Shown here piece by piece: positions 43,650 through 52,490 of a stretch of DNA of 64,000 bases. The notes below the pieces were generated by a model. That model worked only from the letters and a program-made list of their open reading frames with translations. It had not been told where the DNA came from and made no database searches. The translations under genes were made by a program, and so were the position numbers. Where the stretch lies: the NCBI RefSeq assembly GCF_019352175.1, contig NZ_JACBYI010000002.1, forward strand, positions 364,934-428,933, written 5' to 3'. Origin of the DNA: Paenibacillus sp. S150. Lineage in GTDB: Bacteria > Bacillota > Bacilli > Paenibacillales > Paenibacillaceae. The first letter of the stretch is position 1. Each line of letters starts with the position of its first letter.

Positions 43650-43825
43650 TCTGGAGTGGACGCTCTGCGAACGGAGCATTGTCTGGGTCGCTGTGCTCTC
43701 CAGATTTATTTCATTCCCCTTAAGAGCTGCGAGGAAATGAGTACCCGCTTTTGTTGACAAAAGCTCCACGGTTTTGGGAGTTTTGTCAACAATTTAGCTG
43801 TACTTTATTTCGTCGCAGTCTCTTA
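43650..43825. other. Tandem long hairpins of unknown function
   Basis: TCTGGAG (43650-43656) pairs with CTCCAGA (43698-43704) around an inner GCTC/GAGC stem. A second, nested structure spans 43722-43825: AAGAG, CTGCG, GAAAT and AGTAC on the left pair with GTACT, ATTTC, CGCAG and CTCTT on the right. Inside it TTGTTGACAAAA(G)CTCC pairs with GGAGTTTTGTCAACAA. No frame is conserved. It could be a structured RNA, a MITE-like palindrome or a large terminator. The gap 43102-44335 has no protein gene. Confidence 0.5.
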
Positions 43826-43892
43826 GCGGTGAAAATCCGGAGACCCGGGCGGCCGCTGCCGCTGTTCCGCGGGTCCGTCCGCTCCGCTGTTT

Positions 43893-44240
43893 AAGCGGGA
43901 GGCGGTTCTGTAATCTTTAATTAACACCATAAAGAAACCTAATGTATAGGAATGGAACCGGAGAACCTGAACAAGCGGATGGAACGCAAGGAGGAGATTC
44001 ATAGGGAACGGAAGCGAAGTGTAAAAAGTAACACTAATGGGCTGGAATTCTGGCTTGAACGGGCTTTAGTGGGATTTTGTACACTTAATGGAGGCCATCT
44101 CCCTCCCTACGGCTGATTTCAGCCGGATTAGTTGTACTTTTTCCCACTAGGGATGATCCAATATCCGAATGCGCTACCTTAGTGTTACTTTTTACCACTA
44201 AAATGGCTGCCCTTTTTATTAATGGTTCAAGTTCAGCTTA
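43893..44240. repeat. Modular repeat family A, copy 4 (long form)
   Basis: It starts GCGGGAGGCGGTTCTGTAAT and includes GGAACCGGAGAACCTGAACA, GTAACACTAATGGGCTGGAA, TTTAGTGGGATTTTGTACAC, GGCTGATTTCAGCC and the GCGCTACCTTAGTGTTAC block. The same blocks in the same order recur at 53.67-53.99 kb and, reversed, at 63.6-64.0 kb. Confidence 0.85.
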
Positions 44241-44336
44241 AATTAGGCGTATTTCTCGGTAAGGGAGAGAAACCATTTCAAAGAAATGAGCGCGGCAATT
44301 CTCCCGAACGCATCTTGGAGCAAATGTGCCGGACAT

Positions 44337-45146
44337 TTATATGACGCTGCATGAATCGAGCAGGAGGCTACCCATTAGTTGAATAGCCGAACTCTCACAC
44401 CGCCGTGCATACCGTTCGGTACACGGCGGTTCAACTGTTTGAGTGCAATTGACGTAGACGCTCGTACTGGGCAAGGAAGTCATATACCATGCCTGTGCGA
44501 GCTTTTCGTTTGTTACAGAGCGGTGCAGTACTGCGCTACCGGCCATGCGCCAGTATCCCCGCCTTGTATTTCCCCAATGATACGCCTGCCACTCCGGTGT
44601 CCCTAGCTTTCGCAGGTTCTGTACCTTCGTCCTCGGCTTCTTCCATTGCTTCCAGATGTACATGCGCATTCGTCTTCGCAACCATTCATTCCAGCTTTGC
44701 AGGATTCGCTTCTTGTCTGCTACATAGAAATAGCACGATCCATCCGTGTATATAGACCTTCACGTTCTCCATCACCTGCCGCGCCTTCCTGTCCTGGCTT
44801 CGACTGGTTAGCTCCTTCTTCAGTTTCTTCTTTGCCTTGGACAGCGATTGGCGGTGTACGCGCACGTATACGCTTCCCGGATGCTTTGCAGGAGTTCCTC
44901 TCTGTTTTCACGCAGCCACGGCAACGCTGCAAGGGCGGTCATCTCATCGATTCCGGGCGCTCCGTGGTTGCGTTTGACCTGTTTGTACACCCGGTTCAGA
45001 TTGTCTCTGTCCAGGATTCGTTCCATCAGATCGATTGCACCGTCTCTTTCTTTTCCTTCCCGAGCTTCGATGCTCCGCGCTCCGGCATACCCTTCGCGTT
45101 CCACGCGATCTCTCTGCCGGCAGCCCTTCCGGTATTCTGCTTTCAT
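44337..45146 (-). pseudogene. ltrA: Remnant of group II intron reverse transcriptase/maturase
   Basis: Two fragments remain. The N-terminal piece (44870-45146) reads LMERILDRDNLNRVYKQVKR and NHGAPGIDEMTALAALPWLR, the RT-0 region. The C-terminal piece (44337-44681, partly out of frame with the first) reads NEWLRRRMRMYIWKQWKKPR-like sequence and AYHWGNTRRGYWRMAGSAVL, the thumb/maturase X region. The palm with the YADD catalytic motif and most fingers are missing, so no active enzyme can be made. The residual frame runs on into domain V, as intact intron ORFs sometimes do. Confidence 0.8.
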
Positions 45147-45571
45147 CGCATCGATTCTCCTTTCCGTCTGTACTCAAGACTTACGGTTGTTCAGTCCTTC
45201 CGCTTGCCGCGACAGCGGCAAGCGGACTATGGTGTCTGCTGACTTCTCACCGCAAGCTTTACTCCATATTCCGGATTTTTTTCCCCGCTCCACGTCTGTG
45301 AGACCTCCCCGGGTCAGAGCGATAGCTTTCCCCTCATCCATCTGCGACATTTACATGATGAGATTAGGGCAGTATTGGACTTTGCTCTGTGCAGCAAGCT
45401 CGTCCGTCTCATCCTGCCTCTATGTGATTTCTGTTCGTCAGACCGGGGGGTTGCCTCCGGCTTCCTTCAGATTCCTCCTCACGGCGGACACCCTTGCCCT
45501 TGGCTAACAGTTCCTACTGCCAAGCCTGCAGCGGACTTGCACCGCCTAGTTATCGCCCATGCCGGGCGCAC
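44355..45571 (-). mobile_element. Group II intron with internally deleted maturase ORF
   Basis: On the minus strand the 5' end GTGCGCCCGGCATGGGCGAT is at 45571. The 3' end ...CTCCTGCTCGAT is at 44355. A domain V hairpin (44392-44431) and a domain VI-like stem (GGCTA ... TAGCC) lie between. The length, ~1.2 kb, is well short of a complete ~1.9-kb intron. The ORF keeps only the first ~70 residues of the reverse transcriptase and the C-terminal maturase block. It sits 5 nt downstream of the terminator stem of the GH2 gene, the site preference known for class C introns. Splicing would need a maturase from elsewhere. Confidence 0.8.
44392..44431 (-). ncRNA. Group II intron domain V
   Basis: Minus strand AACCGCCGTGTACCGAACGG, continuing TATGCACGGCGGTGTG, folds into the ~34-nt domain V hairpin with its bulge and near-terminal tetraloop region. 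It is the catalytic core and appears intact. Confidence 0.75.
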
Positions 45572-45576
45572 TGCAA

Positions 45577-45617
45577 ATAAGCCTTGTTCATACGGCAGGC
45601 TGCCGTGTGAACAAGGC
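45577..45617 (-). terminator. Terminator of the GH2 gene (intron insertion site)
   Basis: ATAAGCCTTGTTCA and TGAACAAGGCTTAT form a perfect 14-bp stem, with an inner CGGCA/TGCCG stem. On the minus strand TTGCA and then the intron follow. It lies 30 bp after the GH2 stop. Confidence 0.85.
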
Positions 45618-45646
45618 TTATGCTTTTAATCGCGGTCAATACTCGT

Positions 45647-48472
45647 CTATTGAATTAACTGAAGCAGCTCTGCTGCGCTCGCTTGGTACTGTGGCGTGAA
45701 TTCCCTGGATAGCATATAATTCGCCAGACTGGACAGGAATTGTCTTCCTTCCGGTGTTTCCCCTGCTTTGTCCGCATCCAGGGCGCATACCATCAGGTTG
45801 CCGGGGCCGACCTTACACTCCAGGAGGAAGCCCAGCTTATGATTGCGTTCAAAGTTGTCAATTGTCTGCACTAGGGGATTCCATTCCTGGTCCGTTCCGT
45901 CCAGTATGAGCGATTTCGAGTGCTGAACAATACTCCACCACGGGTAGGTGGAATATTCTTCGCAAGGAAAGTCCCGGAATACAGGATGGCTATTGTTGAT
46001 CAGAAGCCCCATGGTACCCACAGGTACCGGCCGGTTCATACTCTCGGAAATGGAGCGGAACATTGGATAACACCAGAAATCGGTACAATAAAATCCCTCT
46101 ACGGCGTTGTGAAGGGACTCCGGTTTCGGCATAAGCAGCACATTTTCACCTTGCGCCAGCAGCGCAAGCGCCTCTTCGGAGAGCTGCTCGAACACGTGGA
46201 TTCCCTCAAGCAGACTGCCCTTCATCTCCGGATAAATCCACAGGTCGTAGGTCTTGCGGATATCCGTGCCCTCGATCCACAGGGAGAATACAGCTTTTTG
46301 CATCCGCTCGACAGCAGGAAGCTCAAGGGTCACCTGGCAGATATCAATGTAATTCGTCCCTGCCGGGAATAAGGCTTCGGCGCCTCCTTCAGCCAGCTTA
46401 TCTCCGTCTGTGGCCAGCTCCCAGTGAAGCCCGAGGCTGCCCGGCGTTCCGCTCCGGTACCAGCACAGCTCGACGCGGGCGCTGAACTGTTCACCGGAGG
46501 TATAGTTGTACTTCGGAAATCTCGCCATCAGAACGGCATCACTGCAGAAGGTGCGCCATTCCTCAGGCGTTATCATCCCCTTGGAATCCATAAAGGCATC
46601 GAGAATACCGACTAACGCTGTACCCTGTCCGCTGAAATCCTGCAGATCGAGCAGCTGGAAGCCGGCAAGCCTCCGGGAACGGAAGGCCGCCTCCAGCTCC
46701 TCTTTGTAGCAGGCTACGGCGAGCTGACCCGAGCACGCAAAGTATTTGGCAGCCAGGTGGCCCAGTCCTTTACTCTCCAGCCGTTCCCGGAAGATTTTGA
46801 AATTCCCGGCTTTGAGCGGGCCGGAGTATTTGCTGATTTCTTCATAATTGGGATAGGTCGCATACTGCCCTATCTCATGAGAGACAACCGGAATCCTTGG
46901 AATCCATTCCCCGGATGCGCCGCCGAGCTGCACCGTCTTGGCTTCAGTACCGTACTGGATCTGGATCGTACCTCCAGTCTCTGCGGCTGCATCTTCCCCG
47001 CTTCGCAGATCCGGAGGAACGATCTGACCGTCATAATCCTTCATTGTTCCCGGCAAATCAGTCTGGACATGCCCCAGAGGTGCGTCGCACATTGCATAGG
47101 AGCCCCTGAACAAGCGGTCTCTGGAAAAGCGCACTCCGCTAAAGAAATCGTCATGCTCCAGGATTTCCGGAACAAATTGGTGGTTATTGGAGCCTTGCGT
47201 GTACAGATGTCTGTTGTCGAATGCTTTGTAATCCTTCAAAATCGCATCAATCCTGGTTCTGCTGCCCCATAGCTCGTTGCCGAGCGACATCATCACGAAG
47301 GATGGATGATTGCCGAACGACTGCAGAATCGCATAGCCCTCGCTGATCAGATAATCCTGCTCCGCCTGATTGTGGCCCCCGTCGGTTGGTTCCGTAATCG
47401 TTCCCCAGAACGGAAGCTCCGGCTGCATGTAAATACCCAGCATGTCTGCAGCGGCAAAGGCCGCTTCCGGCGGACAGCAGGTGTGGAAACGGTAATGATT
47501 GATGCCGTAGGATTTGGAAATCCCCAGGATTCGCAGCCATTCCTCTACCCCGGTCGGCGCATATCCGGTCAATGGGAAAATCAAACCGTCATGCTTGCCG
47601 CGAAGAAAGGTCTTCTCTCCATTGATCGTAAATTTGTCGCCGTCCGTTTGGAAGGCCCTTAGGCCGAAGATCAGCTCGTGCCGGTCGGCGGCTCTGCCTT
47701 CCCTATCCTTCAGAATGATGCTTATGTTGTAAAGATTAGGTGCGGCTTCGCTCCAGAGCAGCGCATCCGCACCCAATTCGTAGACGATGGAAAACTCGCC
47801 TGGAGACACTTCGAACTCCTGCTCGGGCACAGAGTGTGCCGTCAGACTATTGAAGCTGGCGGCTGCAACAGCAAGGGGGGCAGCAACCGCTCCGGTGAGG
47901 GCTGCCGTGATTTTGACGGAGCGGCCGGGCAGATCCGGGTCCAGACGGATTCCGCTCAAATACGATGTGCCGTAAAACTGCAGCTCCATGCGTCCGGTAA
48001 TTCCGTTCCAGTTAGTCTGGGTATCCGGCGAAGTCAGATGTCCGCCCTTGGTCGGATAGCCGGTATTGTCAACCCGGATGGTAATCGTCTGGGTGCCTGC
48101 CCGCAGATGGCCGGTCAATTCGTAAATATGGGGGGTGTTCAGACTGTCCCGGCTGCCAATCTCTTCATCGTTCAGCCAGAGTGTCGTCAGCCGTGTTCGT
48201 TCCAGGTATAGAAAACATGTCTTTCCGGCAAGCTCATCCGGAATAACGATCTCCTTCGAATACCAGGCCTGTCCCTCGAACAGATATTCATCCGTTAGGG
48301 CACCGACTGCAATCTCCTCATTCTTGGTTCCCTTGCGGGCATACGACGTTGTGCCCGGCAAGGAAATGACCTCTGAAAAAGGCAGCTGCCGTCCCTGCTT
48401 CTCCTTGTCCAGCTGCAACTTCCACTCGCCTTCAAGGCTGATCTTTGTCTGCAACAATCTCACTCCTGTCAT
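45647..48472 (-). CDS. Glycoside hydrolase family 2 protein (large form)
   Basis: About 941 residues. The N-terminal sugar-binding domain (SLEGEWKLQLDKEKQGRQLP), an Ig-like domain and a TIM barrel are in GH2 order. SLGNELWGSR carries the acid/base Glu and VVSHEIGQYATYP the probable nucleophile Glu. The C-terminal ~300 residues form extra beta domains ending in a ThuA-like/flavodoxin-like segment (GPGNLMVCALDADKAG). There is no signal peptide, so it is a cytoplasmic exo-glycosidase for imported glycans. I place the start at ATG 48472 (MTGVRLLQTK); TTG codons six to seven residues later, behind CAGGAG, are an equally good choice. The frame is open further upstream through the promoter region, which is not translated in my reading. 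Confidence 0.85.
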   Translation of the reverse strand: MTGVRLLQTKISLEGEWKLQLDKEKQGRQLPFSEVISLPGTTSYARKGTKNEEIAVGALTDEYLFEGQAWYSKEIVIPDELAGKTCFLYLERTRLTTLWLNDEEIGSRDSLNTPHIYELTGHLRAGTQTITIRVDNTGYPTKGGHLTSPDTQTNWNGITGRMELQFYGTSYLSGIRLDPDLPGRSVKITAALTGAVAAPLAVAAASFNSLTAHSVPEQEFEVSPGEFSIVYELGADALLWSEAAPNLYNISIILKDREGRAADRHELIFGLRAFQTDGDKFTINGEKTFLRGKHDGLIFPLTGYAPTGVEEWLRILGISKSYGINHYRFHTCCPPEAAFAAADMLGIYMQPELPFWGTITEPTDGGHNQAEQDYLISEGYAILQSFGNHPSFVMMSLGNELWGSRTRIDAILKDYKAFDNRHLYTQGSNNHQFVPEILEHDDFFSGVRFSRDRLFRGSYAMCDAPLGHVQTDLPGTMKDYDGQIVPPDLRSGEDAAAETGGTIQIQYGTEAKTVQLGGASGEWIPRIPVVSHEIGQYATYPNYEEISKYSGPLKAGNFKIFRERLESKGLGHLAAKYFACSGQLAVACYKEELEAAFRSRRLAGFQLLDLQDFSGQGTALVGILDAFMDSKGMITPEEWRTFCSDAVLMARFPKYNYTSGEQFSARVELCWYRSGTPGSLGLHWELATDGDKLAEGGAEALFPAGTNYIDICQVTLELPAVERMQKAVFSLWIEGTDIRKTYDLWIYPEMKGSLLEGIHVFEQLSEEALALLAQGENVLLMPKPESLHNAVEGFYCTDFWCYPMFRSISESMNRPVPVGTMGLLINNSHPVFRDFPCEEYSTYPWWSIVQHSKSLILDGTDQEWNPLVQTIDNFERNHKLGFLLECKVGPGNLMVCALDADKAGETPEGRQFLSSLANYMLSREFTPQYQASAAELLQLIQ

Positions 48473-48490
48473 AGTCTCTCTAAGTCTAAA

Positions 48491-48565
48491 AGCGCTTTTG
48501 GAATGCAAGCGTTTTCTCTGAATTATACTCCATCCCACTTTGTTAGTACAGGAATATCCTAACAA
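48491..48565 (-). promoter_or_regulatory. GH2 promoter with cre-like sites and an inverted repeat
   Basis: The minus-strand -10 TATAAT is at 48522-48527. Two cre-like sequences (AAAAGCGCTTTT near 48487-48499 and GAAAACGCTTGCA near 48505-48517) lie downstream of it, which is consistent with CcpA or LacI-type repression. TTGTTAG-N12-CTAACAA at 48540-48565 overlaps the -35 region and could bind the divergently encoded TetR protein. Confidence 0.6.
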
Positions 48566-48663
48566 AAGCAACATTTCCGAATTTAGTTATCTAAAAAACG
48601 TTCAATCAAGCACCGCCCAATAATAGTTATTGATATGATATCAGAAAGCATGGTGGTTCTCGC

Positions 48664-49022
48664 ATGGCAAAAGTAGATCGAAGAATACTCAAGACCCAGG
48701 AAGCCCTGAAAAAGGCTATTATTGATCTGATGGCCGAGAAAAATTTCGATGATATTACGGTACAGGATCTTTCGGACAGGGCAAATGTTAGCCGGGGTAC
48801 CATCTATCTTCATTACATGGACAAATACGAAGAGTTCAGGAATGAGGTGAATGTAACGATCGGCAAAAACCGCGGATTAGCGGATTAAATGAAGAGATTG
48901 TCATTAGTTTTGTTGCATCGGCGTATGTGGGGGTAGTGGAATGGTGGTTCATGAATAATAAGCCGGTGCCACATCATGTTTTGGCTGAGCAGCTCGGTAC
49001 GCTTATAGAGAGGGTTGTATAA
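48664..49022 (+). pseudogene. TetR family regulator with internal deletion and frameshift
   Basis: The first 74 codons are a complete TetR DNA-binding domain (ALKKAIIDLMAEKNFDDITV, RANVSRGTIYLHYMDKYEEF). The frame then ends at 48888. In another frame LNEEIVISFVASAYVGVVEW continues to HHVLAEQLGTLIERVV and a stop at 49022, the C-terminal end of the same family. About 90 residues of ligand-binding domain are missing. It is divergent from the large GH2 gene. A short protein with only the HTH could still be made, but dimerisation would be lost. Confidence 0.8.
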
Positions 49023-49067
49023 TTCAGCTTCCATTGTCCCTCTCTATTCATAAGGTTTCCTAAGCAG

Positions 49068-50057
49068 CTAATGGACATCGGAACCAAATACAAGCTTGGC
49101 CGACTGCTTGGCCTGTTCAACCACACTCATGACCCTGCCGCTGTGCTCCAGCATTTCATTGGCCTTGTCCAGATCCTGCTCTCTGATCATTCGCTCAAAT
49201 TCAACGAACTCGTCAAACATGCGATGCGGATGGTCTTTATGATCCACTCGGATTGGCGCTGCTTTATTGGGAGAGTATTCAAAATAGTCGCATACATTTG
49301 CCGGGCTTGGCATGCGTATATACCCCTTGTTGCCTTGTATGTTCATATTGCTTGGGGCTGTGCTGTCCTTCGAGCCAATGCAGACACACTTGAAATCGCC
49401 GTAATCAAGCATCAGTATTCCTGAAGTATCAATTCCACGCTCCATATTCGCATAGTACTCTACCTTCCAGGGACTCCCGAAGAAACCGACCACCAAATGA
49501 ATATTATATAAATTAATATCCATCAAGGCTCCACCGGACATTCCAGGGCTGAAGGCAGGCAGGCTTTCTCCTGCCTGGAAGGCTTCGTACCGCGAGGAAT
49601 ACTGGGAATAGTTGCACTCCACGATTTTAATCTCGCCAAGCTTAGGCAGGAAGTCCTTCATCGCTGCAACATTTTTCAAATATTGATTCGAAATGGCTTC
49701 CGCCAATACCCGCTTTTTTAGCCGGGCCAGTTCCTTGAGTTCAAGAAATTCAGTCAAATTGGAAGTGAACGGCTTCTCGCAGATGACATGCTTGCCCCTG
49801 AGCAAGGCTGCTTTTGCATAGGAATGGTGCAGGTGGTTGGGCAGCCCGATATAGACAGTGTCCACTTCCTCATTCAGCAGCATTTCGCTGTAATCCGAGT
49901 AGATCCGGGAAATCCTGTATTCATTTTGAAGAGCGAGCAATTTCTCCCTGTGGCCGGGTCTGGAACAGATGGCCTGCAATGAAATACCGGGAATCTCACC
50001 AATAAAGCTCAGTAAATCCCCTACGATCTTTCCGGCTCCGACAATTCCTAGCTTCAT
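49068..50057 (-). CDS. Gfo/Idh/MocA family oxidoreductase
   Basis: A 329-residue NAD(P)-dependent sugar or inositol dehydrogenase. The Rossmann fold (1-~120) starts GIVGAGKIVGDLLSFIGEIP and has the family motif VICEKPFTSNL. The C-terminal alpha/beta domain (~125-325) has SGGALMDINLYNIHLVVGFF, where the conserved catalytic Asp and His positions fall. It starts 1 bp after the stop of a second oxidoreductase of the same superfamily, so the two are co-transcribed and may catalyse consecutive steps on one sugar. An RpiR regulator is divergent. The substrate is unknown. Confidence 0.9.
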   Translation of the reverse strand: MKLGIVGAGKIVGDLLSFIGEIPGISLQAICSRPGHREKLLALQNEYRISRIYSDYSEMLLNEEVDTVYIGLPNHLHHSYAKAALLRGKHVICEKPFTSNLTEFLELKELARLKKRVLAEAISNQYLKNVAAMKDFLPKLGEIKIVECNYSQYSSRYEAFQAGESLPAFSPGMSGGALMDINLYNIHLVVGFFGSPWKVEYYANMERGIDTSGILMLDYGDFKCVCIGSKDSTAPSNMNIQGNKGYIRMPSPANVCDYFEYSPNKAAPIRVDHKDHPHRMFDEFVEFERMIREQDLDKANEMLEHSGRVMSVVEQAKQSAKLVFGSDVH

Positions 50058-50058
50058 A

Positions 50059-51078
50059 TCATTTACACTCCCCTATGCCTTCTTCAAGAATGCCCATGAC
50101 AGCTATCGTCTCTTCGTCTTTGATTACTTTTTCTTGACCGTGTATGATGGCTTGGTAGAGACCGTCATAGACCCGGGCATAATCCCCCTTTTCAGAGACT
50201 ACTTTTTCCTCATGATAATCGCCTTCCGCATCCAGATAGGTCAGGATGCCATAATGCTCCGGCAGATCAACACCAAAGTCTGGATGCCCCTTAGGGAGGT
50301 GAAATAATTTCAGATGCTCTTCCTGCCGGTCAATCGTCTGCTTCACGAAGACCCCTTTTTTACCGTACACCGCAAAGCTGGGGCGGGCTTTCAAGCGGAA
50401 AAAGCTGGATTTAATCGATACCTTGAGTGAAGAATAATACAAATCCAGATCAAAGTAATCATTCATCCTTCCGGGGCCCAGCAATTGACGGACATCGCAG
50501 TGAACCGATTCCGGTGTGCCGAAATAGGAGAGTGCCTGGTCAAGGGTATGAACACCGTGTCCGTATAAATAGCTGTTGTATCTGGAAAAATGCGTAATGG
50601 AATTCGGGGTCTCAGGACGGTAATAATCATAATTCATTTCCACCTCCAGCAGATCACCAAGCTTGCCTGACTCAATCACTTTTTGAGTGGTGAGAAAATC
50701 TGAATCGTACCGTCTGTTCTGGTAGCATTGTATGATCAGGTTCTTCTCTGTGGCGTATTGAAAGATGGAGACCGCCTCATCCCGGCTCATCATAAAAGGC
50801 TTCTCGACAAGCACATTCTTTCCGTGGTCCAGCGCCATTTTGGCATAGGTATAATGGGTATCCAGATGTGTGCAGACAACGATCAGCTGAATTTCAGCAT
50901 CGTTCATTAATACTTCAATATCACTGGTGTACAGCACGCCAGGTGCTTTGTCCCATTCCTCTTTATCCGGATTCCGTGCATATACAGTCTTCACATTCAA
51001 ATAGTCCCGGTTCAATGAAAAAGGCAGATGGTAACGGTTCGTGCTTTTGCCATTCCCTATATATCCGATGGTTAGCAT
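50059..51078 (-). CDS. Gfo/Idh/MocA family oxidoreductase (first gene of pair)
   Basis: A 339-residue Rossmann-fold dehydrogenase beginning MLTIGYIGNGKSTNRYHLPF. VLVEKPFMMSRDEAV is the conserved EKP motif. YLYGHGVHTLDQALSYFGTP contains the usual G-x-H region with catalytic Asp. It is close to the YhhX/YdgJ-like branch. ATG 51078 is chosen because GAGGGGG lies ~6 nt upstream; the ATG 27 bp further out has no such site. It is divergent from an RpiR regulator with ~145 bp between starts, which fits control by a phosphosugar. Confidence 0.9.
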   Translation of the reverse strand: MLTIGYIGNGKSTNRYHLPFSLNRDYLNVKTVYARNPDKEEWDKAPGVLYTSDIEVLMNDAEIQLIVVCTHLDTHYTYAKMALDHGKNVLVEKPFMMSRDEAVSIFQYATEKNLIIQCYQNRRYDSDFLTTQKVIESGKLGDLLEVEMNYDYYRPETPNSITHFSRYNSYLYGHGVHTLDQALSYFGTPESVHCDVRQLLGPGRMNDYFDLDLYYSSLKVSIKSSFFRLKARPSFAVYGKKGVFVKQTIDRQEEHLKLFHLPKGHPDFGVDLPEHYGILTYLDAEGDYHEEKVVSEKGDYARVYDGLYQAIIHGQEKVIKDEETIAVMGILEEGIGECK

Positions 51079-51223
51079 GCTCTTCCCCCTCAGGTTCTTT
51101 TTCATTTATTATAGAAGAAGAATGCCGGGCGTAAAGGATTAGGCGGCAAAACGGTACAAACAACCGTTTAATGCTGTCCATAACGCTTTATTTTTGAACA
51201 AAATGTTTATTGAGGTGAATCTC

Positions 51224-52090
51224 TTGAAACTACTGCTGCAATTAGAGGAAATGCAAAGCTTCACACCGAACGAAAAAAGCATCGCAGCGTATATTTTGCT
51301 GCACAAGGAAAGCATGCTGAATTTGAATATTCAGGAGCTTGCCAAGGCGACCTACACTTCACATTCGGCGATTAACCGGTTAACACATAAGCTTGGGCTA
51401 TCCGGCTTCAAGGAGTTCAGCATCAAGCTGGCGCGGGAATTCCAGCAAACCACACAGATTATTCCCAGCGTTGATCCCAACTATCCGTTTGGCCATGAGG
51501 AATCCCCGCTGCAGGTGGCGCAGGAAATCGCAGCATTGCTGAAGGAAACGATCGACAAGAACTTTGCATTCATGGATGCTGACCTGCTGTCACAGGCGGC
51601 CCATATGCTGGACAAGGCCAAACGGATCTTCATCTATGCTTTGGGCGATTCCCAGATCCGGGCGAAAAGCTTTCAGAATAAATTGATCAAAATCAACAAA
51701 TATGCTGTGATTGCCACGGAGCTGTACGAATGGGCTTATCATGCGGTGAATCTTACCGGAGAGGATTGTGCGCTGTTCCTGACTTACCACGGAAGGTCGC
51801 CCATTTACTTAAAAGCAGCCGGGCATTTCACCCGCGAAAAGGTACCCTTCATCACTATCACAGCGAACCATCAAAGTGAATTGGCGAAGCTCAGTACGCT
51901 CTGCATCCAGGTACCCAATGACGAAGTGAAATTTGCCAAAATCGGAACCTTCTCCTCCCAGATTGCCTTTGAGTATGTCTTAAACGTAATTTACTCCTGT
52001 ATTTATAACATTTCATACGCCAAGAATAGGGACTCTGCAGCACAGTCGTTGAAGCGAATCTATATCGATGACATGATGAAGGACGTATGA
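51224..52090 (+). CDS. MurR/RpiR family transcriptional regulator
   Basis: A 288-residue sugar-phosphate-responsive regulator. The N-terminal HTH_6 domain (1-~77: LAKATYTSHSAINRLTHKLG) is followed by a SIS domain (~115-250: KRIFIYALGDSQIRAKSFQN, then DCALFLTYHGRSPIYLKAAG). The start is TTG 51224 with GAGGTG 6 nt upstream; the frame is open upstream to 51194 but without a signal. It is divergent from two dehydrogenase genes that it probably controls. The convergent neighbour begins 15 bp after its stop. Confidence 0.87.
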   Translation: MKLLLQLEEMQSFTPNEKSIAAYILLHKESMLNLNIQELAKATYTSHSAINRLTHKLGLSGFKEFSIKLAREFQQTTQIIPSVDPNYPFGHEESPLQVAQEIAALLKETIDKNFAFMDADLLSQAAHMLDKAKRIFIYALGDSQIRAKSFQNKLIKINKYAVIATELYEWAYHAVNLTGEDCALFLTYHGRSPIYLKAAGHFTREKVPFITITANHQSELAKLSTLCIQVPNDEVKFAKIGTFSSQIAFEYVLNVIYSCIYNISYAKNRDSAAQSLKRIYIDDMMKDV

Positions 52091-52105
52091 AGCTGCGAAC
52101 TGCGT

Positions 52106-52453
52106 TCAGATCTGTTCCCGGAGGCTTTTAGGAAGCTTTTTGACAACCATATCGTAGGAGTGGTCAATCATGTCAAACACATCCGACTCCGGCAGGGAAC
52201 CGTCAACCGTAACGGTATTCCAGTGCTTTTTGTTCATATGGTATCCCGGACGGACGGCCTTCAGCTGCTCTCTCAGGTTTTCCGCAATTACCGGATCACA
52301 TTTCAGATTTATGCGAAAAGAATTTGCGCTGTCCTCAAAAATAAGCGCGAACATTTTACCGGCGATTTTGACTGCCATCGCTTCAGGTCCAAAGGGATAT
52401 TCCTTGGCAGCCCCCTTCTTCTTCAAACAGTATTCAATGATGTTATTCCTCAA
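52106..52453 (-). CDS. MmcQ/YjbR family protein
   Basis: A 115-residue CyaY-like-fold protein of the YjbR group. AKEYPFGPEAMAVKIAGKMF, NLKCDPVIAENLREQLKAVR and HMNKKHWNTVTVDGSLPESD are the family blocks. DNA binding has been proposed for the family, and no function is established. The start is TTG 52453 after GGAGAGAG. It lies 37 bp after the nitroreductase gene and is probably the last gene of that operon. Confidence 0.88.
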   Translation of the reverse strand: MRNNIIEYCLKKKGAAKEYPFGPEAMAVKIAGKMFALIFEDSANSFRINLKCDPVIAENLREQLKAVRPGYHMNKKHWNTVTVDGSLPESDVFDMIDHSYDMVVKKLPKSLREQI

Positions 52454-52490
52454 ATCCGGCTCTCTCCTTTGCGGGTGATCGACACAGAAA

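Noticed and set aside
48473..48574. N-terminal extension of the large GH2 protein
   Set aside because: The frame is open, but this stretch holds the -10, cre-like sites and inverted repeat, and GH2 similarity begins only after residue ~35.
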